From positions 868,001-932,000 of the forward strand of contig JBJLEF010000001.1 of the NCBI GenBank assembly GCA_045565995.1: 64,000 nt of DNA. Reading direction: 5' to 3'. Source of the DNA: UBA721 sp002705165 (GTDB lineage Bacteria; Planctomycetota; Planctomycetia; Pirellulales; Pirellulaceae). A program made the translations under genes and the position numbers. Under the pieces are notes generated by a model. The model saw nothing but the letters and a program-made list of their open reading frames with translations. It was not told the DNA's origin and did not search any database. Below, piece by piece: positions 54,785 through 64,000 of the stretch (positions are counted from its first letter, which is position 1; every line of letters begins with the position of its first letter).

Positions 54785-55309
54785 GAAAATACCTTTATAC
54801 GCTGAGGGACACGGCCAATCGACCCAACATTAAAAAATGAACTACTTTAGAACTCAGATAACCTGTGCAAAACTTGTTTTCTCGTCCTCTGCAACCAAAC
54901 CGACGAGTGTCGATTGAGTCTTCATTGGAGACTGTACTTACCCGCGTTACAGAGAAATCATGGACAACTTTGTAGGGAAAAAACGTCTGTTTTCTCGCCT
55001 GCGAATGTTTAATAGCATTGCACGAAGAATCTTATCCAAAAACCCTCTTCTGGCAACCCTGCAATACAAAAGTACTTTTTGAAAAAAACATTTCGCCACC
55101 AAAGAATCTCGGAAAGGATCACACAGACAAGAAAGCTGAGCAGGTTTAAGCACCTTTGCATTTCAGAAGCCGGCCAACCGTTCATCGACAAATACAAAAA
55201 TCCATCACATCTAAATGAAAGAAGAGGGTGAGCAGAGTATCAAAGTTGCCGACAATCTATTATGCCAATAGGTTGCTTTCCTGTTCTTTCGTGTTGGTAA
55301 TGACCGTCC
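54785..55309. other. Intergenic stretch without a clear gene
   Basis: 525 bp between two minus-strand genes. Two short overlapping minus-strand frames (about 54947-55197) have no recognisable features. No RNA gene or strong terminator seen. Confidence 0.6.
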
Positions 55310-56206
55310 TTACTTCAAATTCTTCGTGAAGAATTCAAGGAAGGCCTGATTTGACTCCGGCGAAATAAATTCGGGGCCACCGTGCTTAGCTCCTTCCAGA
55401 GCAACAAACATCGAATCGACTCCAGCTTTTAGTAATGCCTTATGCAACATCTCGCTTTGCCGAATCGGCACACCTGTATCTGCCGTCCCATGCATAATAA
55501 GAAACGGCGAGTCATTCCCGGACACATTATCCAGTGCGCTCGCATCTTTCGCTAACTTAGGTACATCCCTCACCGTGGCTCCTAACAACTTGGCACCATT
55601 GCTATTAGCAACATCTTCTTCCGTTCGGCCGTTACCAACATTATTAGGCGGCATCGAGAGCAGCTCGGATGGCCCAAACCAATCAGCCGTCGCCTGAACA
55701 CGGCTCGAAACGCGTTCTTTGCCGGGGTACGGCCGGGTGCCAACAAGGGCAGCAAGATGAGCACCTGCCGATGTCCCCCAACAACCGACTTGTCTGCCAT
55801 TTAAGCCGTACTTCTTTGCATTCTTTCGAACCCATCGAACAGCTGCATAACAATCATCAATCTGATCAGGCCACTGGCCGACATCGGTAAGTCGATAGCT
55901 AATACTTGCGATCGCAAAACCGTGAGGCACAATCCAAGCCCCTCGTTTTCCTGACTCCTTACTGCCGTTCTTCCAACCACCACCATGGATGAAAACAATC
56001 ACAGGCACGTTGCCTTGGACCTCTTCAGGTAGATACAAATCCAACTTTAATGAAATATCATTATGATTTGCATACTCAATGTCTTTGAGCACCCTTACGC
56101 CTTCGGGCAAAGCTTGTTTTTTCTTTTCTTGGTTTTGCGCTGAAAGATTGGTGCCGCATAGAATCATTAGCACGAATACGGAAAGTAGATTTAGGGAGTT
56201 ATTCAT
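55310..56206 (-). CDS. Secreted alpha/beta hydrolase (carboxylesterase/BD-FAE-like)
   Basis: A 298-residue secreted esterase. Signal peptide near MNNSLNLLSVFVLMILCGTNLSAQ. Seen: VIVFIHGGGWKNG (oxyanion hole), CWGTSAGAHLAALVG with the nucleophile Ser, HGTADTGVPIRQSE with the acid, and GAKHGGPEF with the His. It resembles esterases that deacetylate plant polysaccharides (BD-FAE); substrate is inference. The start at 56206 is chosen to give a clean signal peptide; upstream ATGs (to 56317) do not. Confidence 0.88.
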   Translation of the reverse strand: MNNSLNLLSVFVLMILCGTNLSAQNQEKKKQALPEGVRVLKDIEYANHNDISLKLDLYLPEEVQGNVPVIVFIHGGGWKNGSKESGKRGAWIVPHGFAIASISYRLTDVGQWPDQIDDCYAAVRWVRKNAKKYGLNGRQVGCWGTSAGAHLAALVGTRPYPGKERVSSRVQATADWFGPSELLSMPPNNVGNGRTEEDVANSNGAKLLGATVRDVPKLAKDASALDNVSGNDSPFLIMHGTADTGVPIRQSEMLHKALLKAGVDSMFVALEGAKHGGPEFISPESNQAFLEFFTKNLK

Positions 56207-56356
56207 AGGAGTTACTATTCTCTTGTTGGCTATCTTTATTGACACATTGGCCATATTATAACGCCGTTCTCTTTTAACCGGTGGAGCTTCTTTTAAAGCA
56301 AATCGGTAGAATAACAATTAGTATTTATTTTTCAGTTACAGCGTGCTCTTGTACTT

Positions 56357-57148
56357 ATGACTAAAGCCAGCCGACCCGGCATTTTGCCCATCCTGCTACT
56401 AACTATTGTCCTTGTCGTTTTAGGTTTCAACCTATTAAAGTCAGAACCTACCTCCATTAGCTCGCTGGAATCAGATTTCTGGTTGATCTATCATAACGAC
56501 GCCGATCGGCAACAACGAACCAAGGCTGTACTACGTCTACTCGAGTCTGACAATGATGTCTGGATTGGTGCCAATCTTACCGGTGTTACACTTTCCGGAC
56601 TCGATCTGCAATCTGCAAACCTTCAAGACGCAACACTTAATGAATCGCTCCTCATCGGAACCATTCTAAGTGGAGGCTCCCTCAATCGCACAAATCTGGA
56701 TGCTGCCGATCTTCAAAATGCCGACTTCATAGGTGCTGACTTAAGAGAGATCTCACTTCTACGAAGTAATCTGGATAGAGCAAACTTTGAACTGACAAAC
56801 CTCCGTAAAGCCCGTCTTGAACAGGTCACAGCACGGGAAGCAAACTTTGCTGGTGCCGATCTCTCTGAGAGCCATTGCCTGATGGCTAACTTTACCGATG
56901 CCATCCTGCTAGATGCCGAATTCGATTTTGCAAATCTTGAAGCCGTGGTCTTTCATCGCTCAGACCTAACTAATGTAAGCTTCGAAGGTGCTTTACTACT
57001 GGATACTGATTTTCAGGACTCCAACTGGTGGCGTGCGGTTGGTATCAATCAGGTGTTGCTCGCTGACTTTCAGGAACGATTTGCTCCGTCGGAAAATGCC
57101 ACCCAAGCCTTCCGCGATGATTTCGATGCCTGGTTGCAAGACAAATAA
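56357..57148 (+). CDS. Pentapeptide-repeat protein with N-terminal membrane helix
   Basis: A 263-residue protein with a hydrophobic helix at residues 8-27 and a right-handed beta-helix of pentapeptide repeats from about residue 70 to 230 (ANLTGVTLSGLDLQSANLQDA; ANFAGADLSES; and others, pattern A(D/N)LXX). The function of these proteins is mostly unknown; the anchor suggests the repeat faces the periplasm. It is convergent with the sialidase gene. Confidence 0.9.
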   Translation: MTKASRPGILPILLLTIVLVVLGFNLLKSEPTSISSLESDFWLIYHNDADRQQRTKAVLRLLESDNDVWIGANLTGVTLSGLDLQSANLQDATLNESLLIGTILSGGSLNRTNLDAADLQNADFIGADLREISLLRSNLDRANFELTNLRKARLEQVTAREANFAGADLSESHCLMANFTDAILLDAEFDFANLEAVVFHRSDLTNVSFEGALLLDTDFQDSNWWRAVGINQVLLADFQERFAPSENATQAFRDDFDAWLQDK

Positions 57149-58744
57149 TCACTTCGGCAAATTACCTGACACTAGCTCTTCAATCGTCAGCTTCATAAAC
57201 ATGATGTGACTACGACTACCTTCAAATACGATACCGATGTGTTGGTCATCGATCTGTACTAAGCTGGGATAACCAAAACCAGTATCGTTATCCAGGAGAT
57301 AGTGATGTGACTCGGGCCAACTCATGCCATCATCAAAGCTGACTTTGATGGTGTGTTTTTCACGACGCTCAACTGAATTTGGATTAGCAAACAACAATGC
57401 CGTTTTTGCTTCTCCATCTTGTATATAGCGAATACGGATGGTGCTTCCATTACAGATCGGTTCGATCAGTCCCTGATGGTTCGTTGGGTGTTCCGTCCAG
57501 GTAATTCCAAGGTCTGACGTCACCATAACGGAACGTCGCATATGTCGGGCTTCCCTGCTGGAACGCATATTCAGCATGATCCGCCCGTCAGTCAGTTCAA
57601 CCGCCTGACATTCACTGGTTACCATTCCTGTTGGATTTCCAACCTGCCAGCTACGACCTCGATTCTGGCTCGACATGATCGTTGAAAACGGGACTCCTTC
57701 GGCATTACGGCCCTGGACAGGCATCACCAAAGTTTCATTTCTCAGGGCAATTCCATTTTGCGGAGCAGGGGCAAACAACACCCACTCTTCCTTTTTTAAA
57801 TCACGGGTAACATTTTTTAGCTCGGACCAGGTCTCACCATTATTTTTCGAAACTGCCAACAACATTTGAGCTGTTTTCCCAATTTCATACCCGGCTTCGC
57901 TACCATCACCATTCCATTGATGCTTGCCTGGTTTTCCATACATCCAAATAGCCCACACGAAAATCTTGCCCGTCTTGGGATCTACAATGACCCCCGGATC
58001 ACTGATCCCGTTTTGAGCTTCAGGCAAGCCTCCCCATTGGCCGCGATCCATAATCGCTCGAGGCTTAGACCAGGTCTGGCCACCATCACTACTCTTACTC
58101 ATCCCGATATCAATATCTTCCTGTAGGTCTTTGGTGCGATTATGCCGCATATCGTAGAATGCAAGTAGTGATCCATCTTTTGCTCGAGTAATGGCGGGAA
58201 TGCGATAGGTATGAGTACCACCCTGGCCTTGCTGGCATAGTGCATGACCAATTCTCATTCGACGCCCTGGCATATTGTCATGGGGCACAAGCATGCCCTC
58301 CGTCGTTTCAATCTGACTACATTCAATATCGATATAATGCAGCAAACTGGCCATCGGTTTTAACTCACAGGACAACCAAAACCAATTATCTCCTTTATTC
58401 AGCGAGATATTGCATTGAAAATCCAGACGGTCCGCAGGTGTATTCATCGTACCGATTGGAAATTTGGTTTCCAATTGCCCTTCAGGGCCACTTGCGAAAA
58501 GCGTGATACTGGCAAGATCCTGAATATCGGTTGTACCTTTCAAATCAAATCGGAAAGACCGTATTTCAATACCTTCCTCTGACACAGTCACTTTCAGCTC
58601 CACAATATTATTCGTCTTCCGACCAATCAAAGCCGGGTACGAGCGCTGAAGCTGAATGGCCTGCGTTGCTGGGCCTGCTGTTAACGCGGCAGGCAACAAA
58701 AGAATAATAACGGTAATCACTAATAAGAATCGATTAATCAACAT
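57149..58744 (-). CDS. Secreted sialidase (exo-alpha-sialidase, GH33-like)
   Basis: A 531-residue secreted glycosidase. Signal peptide MLINRFLLVITVIILLLPAAL... then an N-terminal BNR-associated beta region, and a six-bladed propeller with YRIPAI (the FRIP-type motif with its Arg) and five Asp boxes: SSDGGQTW, SKNNGETW, SQNRGRSW, TSDLGITW and SFDDGMSW. It should release sialic acid from glycans. AAGGGG lies eight bases before the ATG at 58744; longer starts are unlikely. It is next to an epimerase and a sulfatase gene. Confidence 0.9.
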   Translation of the reverse strand: MLINRFLLVITVIILLLPAALTAGPATQAIQLQRSYPALIGRKTNNIVELKVTVSEEGIEIRSFRFDLKGTTDIQDLASITLFASGPEGQLETKFPIGTMNTPADRLDFQCNISLNKGDNWFWLSCELKPMASLLHYIDIECSQIETTEGMLVPHDNMPGRRMRIGHALCQQGQGGTHTYRIPAITRAKDGSLLAFYDMRHNRTKDLQEDIDIGMSKSSDGGQTWSKPRAIMDRGQWGGLPEAQNGISDPGVIVDPKTGKIFVWAIWMYGKPGKHQWNGDGSEAGYEIGKTAQMLLAVSKNNGETWSELKNVTRDLKKEEWVLFAPAPQNGIALRNETLVMPVQGRNAEGVPFSTIMSSQNRGRSWQVGNPTGMVTSECQAVELTDGRIMLNMRSSREARHMRRSVMVTSDLGITWTEHPTNHQGLIEPICNGSTIRIRYIQDGEAKTALLFANPNSVERREKHTIKVSFDDGMSWPESHHYLLDNDTGFGYPSLVQIDDQHIGIVFEGSRSHIMFMKLTIEELVSGNLPK

Positions 58745-58907
58745 TGCCAAACCCCTTACCAAATTAAGACCGCCGCTTATTTTACTTCGCTTAGAATGCC
58801 AACCCTGATTTGAGATTCGACGATGCATCAAATAAGTAAGAATCCCTTCCAATCAGAGGGCTGGTTTGAGAACCGGGCTACCTATTAGAAGATTTATCGG
58901 GAACTAA

Positions 58908-59888
58908 TTACTTGGCGACGTAGCCATTTTCATTGAACCACTCCCAGGCATCCTCGACTGTTTGTCTCGGATCGGTAATCGTGTAATCTAATTCTTCAAC
59001 TGCGCGGGAGCAATCGTAGTAATGAAATAATGCCCCCATTTTGATCGCCGCCGAGTTAATATCTGATTCACGACGAGAGAGTTTAGAAATAATGTCACCG
59101 ATACAGCCTACCATTGTCGCAATCACCCGACCCATCTTCCATTTCGGTGGCTTGTTCCCTGTCACGTCTGCAAACAAACTCCAGACATCCAGATAAGACA
59201 TCCGCGTGCCACCCAAAATATAGTTCCGCCCGGCAACCCCTTTTTCGAGTGCCGTGACAATGCCTGCAGCCACATCGTCGATATGACAAATCGTCATACC
59301 TCCACTTGGAGCAATGGGAGGATTCTTTGCCGCCACTTCAAGCAGCATTTTTCCTGAAGACGGCTTCCAGTCATTCGGTCCCAACATAAAGCCGGGATTT
59401 ACAATGACTGCGTCCAATCCATCATCGATGAACTTTTTAAGTTCTTGTTCTGCTTCTGACTTGCTCACCACATAGGAACATGGGATCTTCCCGATCCGAG
59501 GGCTTTCTTCATCGGCTGGCTGTTCTTCGCTTCCAATGCCAAGCGCATCCACACTGGAGACATAAACCATGCGAATGTCCTTCGACAGTGCTGCTTTGGC
59601 AAGATTAATCGTACCGCCAACATTGACTTCACGTTGGCGTTGCAATTGTGACCAACCAATATGAACCATGGCCGCCGAATGGATTACCGCAGCGACTCCT
59701 TCACAGGCAAAGACAATACTCTCGTAATCGCAGATATCGCCTTCGATCAATTCAACATCGAGGCCATCAAAGCATCGCTGTGGATCAGCATCCCGAACTA
59801 AAACACGCACCTCATGCCCGTTGTCTAACAGCATTCTTACTACGTTATTACCGACAAAGCCGGTACCGCCTGTCACTAAAACTTGCAT
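58908..59888 (-). CDS. NAD-dependent epimerase/dehydratase (SDR, HpnA/DFR-like)
   Basis: A 326-residue extended short-chain dehydrogenase. Seen: VTGGTGFVGNNVVRMLL (NAD loop), the YVVSKSEAEQ motif with catalytic Tyr and Lys, VNPGFMLGPNDWKP, and GRNYILGGTRMSYL. It resembles the hopanoid-associated sugar epimerase HpnA and dihydroflavonol-reductase-like enzymes. The exact reaction is uncertain. Confidence 0.9.
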   Translation of the reverse strand: MQVLVTGGTGFVGNNVVRMLLDNGHEVRVLVRDADPQRCFDGLDVELIEGDICDYESIVFACEGVAAVIHSAAMVHIGWSQLQRQREVNVGGTINLAKAALSKDIRMVYVSSVDALGIGSEEQPADEESPRIGKIPCSYVVSKSEAEQELKKFIDDGLDAVIVNPGFMLGPNDWKPSSGKMLLEVAAKNPPIAPSGGMTICHIDDVAAGIVTALEKGVAGRNYILGGTRMSYLDVWSLFADVTGNKPPKWKMGRVIATMVGCIGDIISKLSRRESDINSAAIKMGALFHYYDCSRAVEELDYTITDPRQTVEDAWEWFNENGYVAK

Positions 59889-60172
59889 TCAAAATCCTTA
59901 AATTGCGGACCACCTAAATCCGGTTAGCGGTGTGGATTACGAAGCATTCAATCTAACAGTGATCCCCATTAGTGAGTCCAAGCAATCTGACAGAATTCAC
60001 GAGAATTAATAGAAGACGTCAAACTGGGAATAATAGAAGTGTCGGCGATGCCTGTTGAAAAGTTAGCTTAGAGATAATACAACCAATCCGAGGAGATACC
60101 AGACATGAATCCAGAGCGTTATAATCAAGCGATAACGGTATCTTTCATTACTAGAATTCAGGTTCAAGTTCC

Positions 60173-61507
60173 ATGTTTAAACAACTGTCGATGGCACTGT
60201 CGCTCACTTTTTTGCTCTGCGTAACAAGTCTACAGGCTCAGGGCAGCAAGGAACTGCCTAACATCATCTACATCATGGTGGATGACATGGGCTATGGAGA
60301 TCTTAGCTGCTATGGGCAGGCGACTCTCAAGACACCTCACATCGATCAGATTGCCAAAGAAGGCATACGTTTCACAGATCATTACTCAGGACATACCGTC
60401 TGCCGTCCCTCAAGACTGGTGCTACTGACGGGCAGACACAGTGGTAATACTCCCATCCACGGAAACGCTCCCTACACGCTGCCAGCCAATGCTGAAACCG
60501 TCACGACACTATTGAAAGATGCTGGCTATACCACTGGCGGTGTTGGCAAGTGGGCACTGGGCTTACCTAAGACAGAAGGCGTGCCATCAAAACAGGGATT
60601 TGACTATTGGTTTGGTTATTTGAATCAAAGCCGCGCTCATAACTTCTACCCGGAATACTTATGGGAAAACGAAGAACAGTACATTTTGTCGGGAAATGTG
60701 GAGGGGCCCAAGAGAAATGTCTCCACCCAACGTAAAACATATTCGCATGATGTCATGCATACCAAAGCTCTCAACTTCATCCGGCAACACTCTCGTAAAC
60801 CTTTTTTCCTGCAAGCTCATTACACTATCCCGCACACCAACAACGAAGGGGGAAGAGCCACAGGCAATGGCCAGGAAGTCCCGGACCACGGTGAGTTTGC
60901 CACAAAAAAGTGGCCGGAACCAGAAAAGGGATTCGCCGCGATGATCACACGACTAGATAGTGCCATCGGCCAAATGATGACGCTGCTAAAAACGCTCGGC
61001 ATCGATAAGAAAACTCTGGTTATCTTTACCTCAGACAATGGGCCGCATCAGGAAGGTGGGCACAAGATGGAATTTTTCAATTCCAATGGCGACCTGCGAG
61101 GTTACAAACGAGACCTTTATGACGGCGGCATACGCGTCCCAATGATCGCTCGGTGGCCTGATAAAATCAAAGCCGACTCGACCTCGGATCATCCATCCGC
61201 ATTTTGGGACTTTCTTCCGACCGCATGTGAGTTAGCTGGAATCAATGCCCCTGAAGACACTGACGGCATCTCCTATCTGCCCACCTTACTGGGGCAATCT
61301 CAACCAACACACGACTATCTATTTTGGCGGGCCGGGAATAAATTTGCTGTGCGGCAGGACAATTGGAAGGCTGTTCGAGTGGACGACAAAACAAAGACTG
61401 AACTCTACGACTTGTCTGATGATATTGGTGAGTTGGACGACCTTGCGGAGAAACATCCAGAATTGGTCTCTAAATTTGAAGCCATTATGGCAAAACATCG
61501 TCAATAA
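60173..61507 (+). CDS. Secreted sulfatase (arylsulfatase type)
   Basis: A 444-residue sulfatase. Signal peptide (residues 1-22, ending LQAQ). Active-site motif VCRPSR with Cys77 for formylglycine, VDDMGYGDLSCYG metal-binding Asp pair, VGKWALG, HYTIPHTN and FTSDNGPHQEGGH. It is shorter than the 700-residue sulfatase at 40620 and lacks the LamG-like end. The sulfated substrate is not known. It heads a plus-strand run to the window end. Confidence 0.94.
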   Translation: MFKQLSMALSLTFLLCVTSLQAQGSKELPNIIYIMVDDMGYGDLSCYGQATLKTPHIDQIAKEGIRFTDHYSGHTVCRPSRLVLLTGRHSGNTPIHGNAPYTLPANAETVTTLLKDAGYTTGGVGKWALGLPKTEGVPSKQGFDYWFGYLNQSRAHNFYPEYLWENEEQYILSGNVEGPKRNVSTQRKTYSHDVMHTKALNFIRQHSRKPFFLQAHYTIPHTNNEGGRATGNGQEVPDHGEFATKKWPEPEKGFAAMITRLDSAIGQMMTLLKTLGIDKKTLVIFTSDNGPHQEGGHKMEFFNSNGDLRGYKRDLYDGGIRVPMIARWPDKIKADSTSDHPSAFWDFLPTACELAGINAPEDTDGISYLPTLLGQSQPTHDYLFWRAGNKFAVRQDNWKAVRVDDKTKTELYDLSDDIGELDDLAEKHPELVSKFEAIMAKHRQ

Positions 61508-61554
61508 TTGAGTATGAGCCAGCCCCAGCGACAACGCTACTGCGAGCCAACATT

Positions 61555-62676
61555 GTGAAATCTGCTACTTTTCAGCCCGGATATATTTTAAACCGCCGCG
61601 GAGACGCGATTTGGTTTCTGGGGCTTCCGTACATGGCAGTCCTGTTCGCCATTAGCTGTCAGATGTGGTTGCCTGCTGTAGCACTAGCTTCGATCAGTCT
61701 GTGGATCACCATTCCTCATCACTTTGCCACCTGGATGCGCACCTATGGTTTTAAGGAGGATCTTTCCCGATGGAGCCAACGCTTGATCGTCGGGCCAATG
61801 ATCATTTTCTCTCTGACGATTCTGGGGGCCATCTATGTGCCACTCACTTTTTTCATGGTGAATGTATTGTGGGATCATCAGCACAGCATCATGCAGCAGC
61901 ATGGTTTTAGCCGGATTTACGACTTTAAATCTGGCACCGGCTCGCGCCGCAGCGGCAAAATTGACCTCGGGTTTCACTGGGTCTTCTTTGGGAACATGTT
62001 GATCTCTTCGCCGTTGTTCAGCACCATCTGGCTAGCGCAGTTCGCCGCCATGGGCTTATTACCTGAAGCTGGTACGGTCCATATAATTCAAACATGTAGT
62101 TGGGCGATCACTGCAGGTTACGGCATCTTTTACCTCTGGCAATTAGTTGTCGGTGTACGCAATGGAAATAAGATTAATCCAGTTAAATACCTCTTTATCG
62201 GCTCCAGTTACTTCCTATGGTACTTCTGTGCCTGGCACGCTTCCTCCGTTTTAGTTTGGGGTATCGCTCATCGAATCATGCACGGTCTGCAATACATCAT
62301 CATTGTGTATTGGTATTTACGTCGAAAAGCGGAATCTGACAAAAACGACAGTATTCCCGTCGAAGGCGTCGGCTTTAAGATGGTCCGCTACATGGTAGGC
62401 TCCAAACGTGTTTGGATCTTCGCAGCGGTCAGTCTGATCTATGCGGCCTTGTTCCAGATCGTTCTGATGGAACCACTAGAGGTATTCGGATTTGGTATCT
62501 TCCGAATCTCTGAAGTTGAACGCACGATCGAATCACTGAAGGCTGTTGGCATGACCGACGCTATGTGGCAGGGGCTTTATGCGGAAATCCTCGTGGCTGG
62601 GTTTGGGATGACACACTTCTACTTCGATTCATTTATCTGGAAGGTGCGTGATAAGAAAGTGCAGAAGGGGCTATAG
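61555..62676 (+). CDS. Multi-pass membrane protein, unknown function
   Basis: A 373-residue protein from GTG 61555 with about seven or eight hydrophobic segments and conserved-looking His in loops (IPHHFATWMRTYGF, WDHQHSIMQQHGFSRI, AWHASSVLVWGIAHRIMHGL). The His pattern resembles integral membrane oxidases or heme/copper-type proteins, but I see no diagnostic motif. It lies 47 bp after the sulfatase and 3 bp before the WD40-like gene. Confidence 0.65.
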   Translation: MKSATFQPGYILNRRGDAIWFLGLPYMAVLFAISCQMWLPAVALASISLWITIPHHFATWMRTYGFKEDLSRWSQRLIVGPMIIFSLTILGAIYVPLTFFMVNVLWDHQHSIMQQHGFSRIYDFKSGTGSRRSGKIDLGFHWVFFGNMLISSPLFSTIWLAQFAAMGLLPEAGTVHIIQTCSWAITAGYGIFYLWQLVVGVRNGNKINPVKYLFIGSSYFLWYFCAWHASSVLVWGIAHRIMHGLQYIIIVYWYLRRKAESDKNDSIPVEGVGFKMVRYMVGSKRVWIFAAVSLIYAALFQIVLMEPLEVFGFGIFRISEVERTIESLKAVGMTDAMWQGLYAEILVAGFGMTHFYFDSFIWKVRDKKVQKGL

Positions 62677-62679
62677 ATC

Positions 62680-64000
62680 ATGGAATTTCTCCAAAAATAC
62701 CGAATCCTGTGCATCGTCACACTCGCCTTTGGCGGCGGCGCCTACTACGAATTGAACTACATTGAATCGGTATCCAATTTTGTGCCCGTCATGGCTCAAC
62801 CAAATCCTGCGGCCGAGTTACTGATCGAACTTTATCCGCAACGTCCGGGCTCCATATGCCTGGAAGCCGATCGAGCCGTGTACCTTCGTTATGATCTGGA
62901 GACCGCTAAAACAAATCTGGAAACTGCCATCAGCCAGAACTATAAAGACGATGCCAGTTACTTCTATAACTATGCTTCTGTTCTGATGTTGCTCGGTGCT
63001 CCCAAAAAAGAAATCGAGGAAGCCGTTCGGCAATGGAGAGTGCACGGAATTCCGGTTCAAAATGAATTAGATCCACGGGTAATCTATCAAGGTGTAACCT
63101 TCCCATTACCTTTAGAAGAGGGGGCGACTCGTCTAATGACCAAGTCGCTGGATGGTCGTCGCATTGCAATCGCACCGGAAATGTCCGCTACAGCCTCCAC
63201 GATGTACGCTGAAATTCAAGACTTGCTAGAACCAAACCCGAACTATCGAACAAAGAATATTCGAGCAACCACTCGGTTTACGGCATTAAGTTTGGCACAT
63301 GATGGCTCCCATATTATCTCTGCTAATGAAGGGGGAGTCATGACCATCATTAATCTCGACTCGCAGAAATTCCTTCATCGTCTTACCAATACTTCCGGAG
63401 ACATCTTTGCTGCTGCAGTGATCCCAAGTCGGAATATTGCAATCACCGGAGATCGTTCCGGTTTGGTGAAAATCTGGGATCTGGTTGATGGCAGCATTCT
63501 CCACACTGAACCAGCGGCCAACCGATCTGTTTCAGCGATCACCGTATCCCCTAATGAGTCACTTTTGGCCACCGGCGATTGGGACGGCAATGTGACTGTT
63601 TGGGAATTGAATGAAACCAACGGGATAAAAAAGCTTGGCTTCAATGACGCTGCCCATCAAGGCGTAATCACGAACCTTGTTTTTGGGGCAGACAATACGA
63701 CACTGGCCAGTGCCAGTCGGGATCATACCGCTCGAATTTTCAAACTCGACGCCACTCTGAATGGCACAACGATCGTGAAACATCGGGCTCCAATCTATGG
63801 ATTAGACATTGCGCCTTCAGGAACACAATTTGTTACCGCGGGCGAAGATCAGGTTCTGGCGGTATGGGCGGTCAGCGATGGCAGACCGATTCAAAAAGAC
63901 GTTAAACCGCTTCCTATTTATTCCGCATTGTTCACGACAAAGCCTAATGAACTGATGATCGTGAACGAACAGCAAAAGCTATCGTATGAACGGGTCGCTT
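62680..64000 (+). CDS. Membrane-anchored WD40-repeat protein (3' end outside window)
   Basis: The frame starts at ATG 62680 and is open at base 64000 (440 codons seen). An N-terminal hydrophobic helix (ILCIVTLAFGGGAYY) is followed by a TPR-like region, then WD40-type repeats from about residue 205: ISANEGGVMTIINL, ITGDRSGLVKIWDL, LATGDWDGNVTVWEL, LASASRDHTARIFKL, VTAGEDQVLAVWAV. Function unknown; probably a protein-interaction scaffold. Confidence 0.85.
   Translation, partial: MEFLQKYRILCIVTLAFGGGAYYELNYIESVSNFVPVMAQPNPAAELLIELYPQRPGSICLEADRAVYLRYDLETAKTNLETAISQNYKDDASYFYNYASVLMLLGAPKKEIEEAVRQWRVHGIPVQNELDPRVIYQGVTFPLPLEEGATRLMTKSLDGRRIAIAPEMSATASTMYAEIQDLLEPNPNYRTKNIRATTRFTALSLAHDGSHIISANEGGVMTIINLDSQKFLHRLTNTSGDIFAAAVIPSRNIAITGDRSGLVKIWDLVDGSILHTEPAANRSVSAITVSPNESLLATGDWDGNVTVWELNETNGIKKLGFNDAAHQGVITNLVFGADNTTLASASRDHTARIFKLDATLNGTTIVKHRAPIYGLDIAPSGTQFVTAGEDQVLAVWAVSDGRPIQKDVKPLPIYSALFTTKPNELMIVNEQQKLSYERVA

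Noticed and set aside
54947..55197. Small minus-strand genes in the 54785-55309 gap
   Set aside because: Two short overlapping frames with no start signal, family match or membrane pattern; most likely chance.

Overview
The window reads as a chromosomal segment of a member of the Planctomycetota, in the broad Pirellula/Gimesia/Rubinisphaera style; the genus cannot be fixed from this sequence. Evidence: a DUF1592-type cytochrome c protein followed by a DUF1552 protein, two secreted sulfatases, a DUF1080 (3-keto-disaccharide hydrolase) protein, several secreted xylose-isomerase-like TIM barrels, three-zinc-ribbon membrane proteins, many secreted proteins of planctomycete type, moderate GC, and frequently weak Shine-Dalgarno sites. 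There is no phage, CRISPR array or transposase.

Layout. 1-8.2 kb (mostly minus strand): TrkH/TrkA potassium uptake, small membrane proteins, RsmE rRNA methylase, an outer-membrane-barrel-like protein, a Nif3-family protein and a sugar isomerase. 8.4-13.9 kb (plus): a four-gene run of a GT2 glycosyltransferase, a BshC-like protein, an Eis-like acetyltransferase and a multi-pass membrane protein. 14.0-20.8 kb: a sugar ABC importer (binding lipoprotein on plus; a permease and a fused ATPase-permease on minus) that encloses a noncanonical Gfo/Idh oxidoreductase and a selenoprotein gene. 20.9-25.4 kb: GGDEF protein, a possible structured RNA, zinc-ribbon protein, HisF, sugar isomerase. 25.7-32.8 kb: a PilT-like ATPase with a degenerate GspE-like partner, a DinG/XPD helicase, ThiG and ThiS. 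33.1-52.7 kb (all plus): catabolic and secreted proteins, including oxidoreductases, a DHODH-like flavoenzyme behind a possible attenuator, a sulfatase, esterase, GlcD-like oxidase and the DUF1592/DUF1552 pair. 52.7-54.0 kb: tRNA-Val(GAC) followed by a 1,064-bp unit bounded by 148-bp perfect direct repeats that start inside the tRNA 3' end. 54.1-64.0 kb: esterase, pentapeptide-repeat protein, sialidase, epimerase, second sulfatase and a WD40-like protein that runs off the end.

The most striking observation is at 16153-17304 (minus). Two apparently separate frames are one 383-codon gene read through an in-frame UGA. The protein is a secreted, deiodinase/thioredoxin-like selenoprotein with a Cys-Leu-Thr-Sec motif and a C-terminal domain that looks like the N-terminal domain of DsbD. 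A bacterial-type SECIS hairpin lies directly after the UGA. Most other genes are ordinary for the phylum. Together the secreted hydrolases, sulfatases, sialidase, isomerases, oxidoreductases and sugar transporter suggest a heterotroph that breaks down sulfated or complex glycans.
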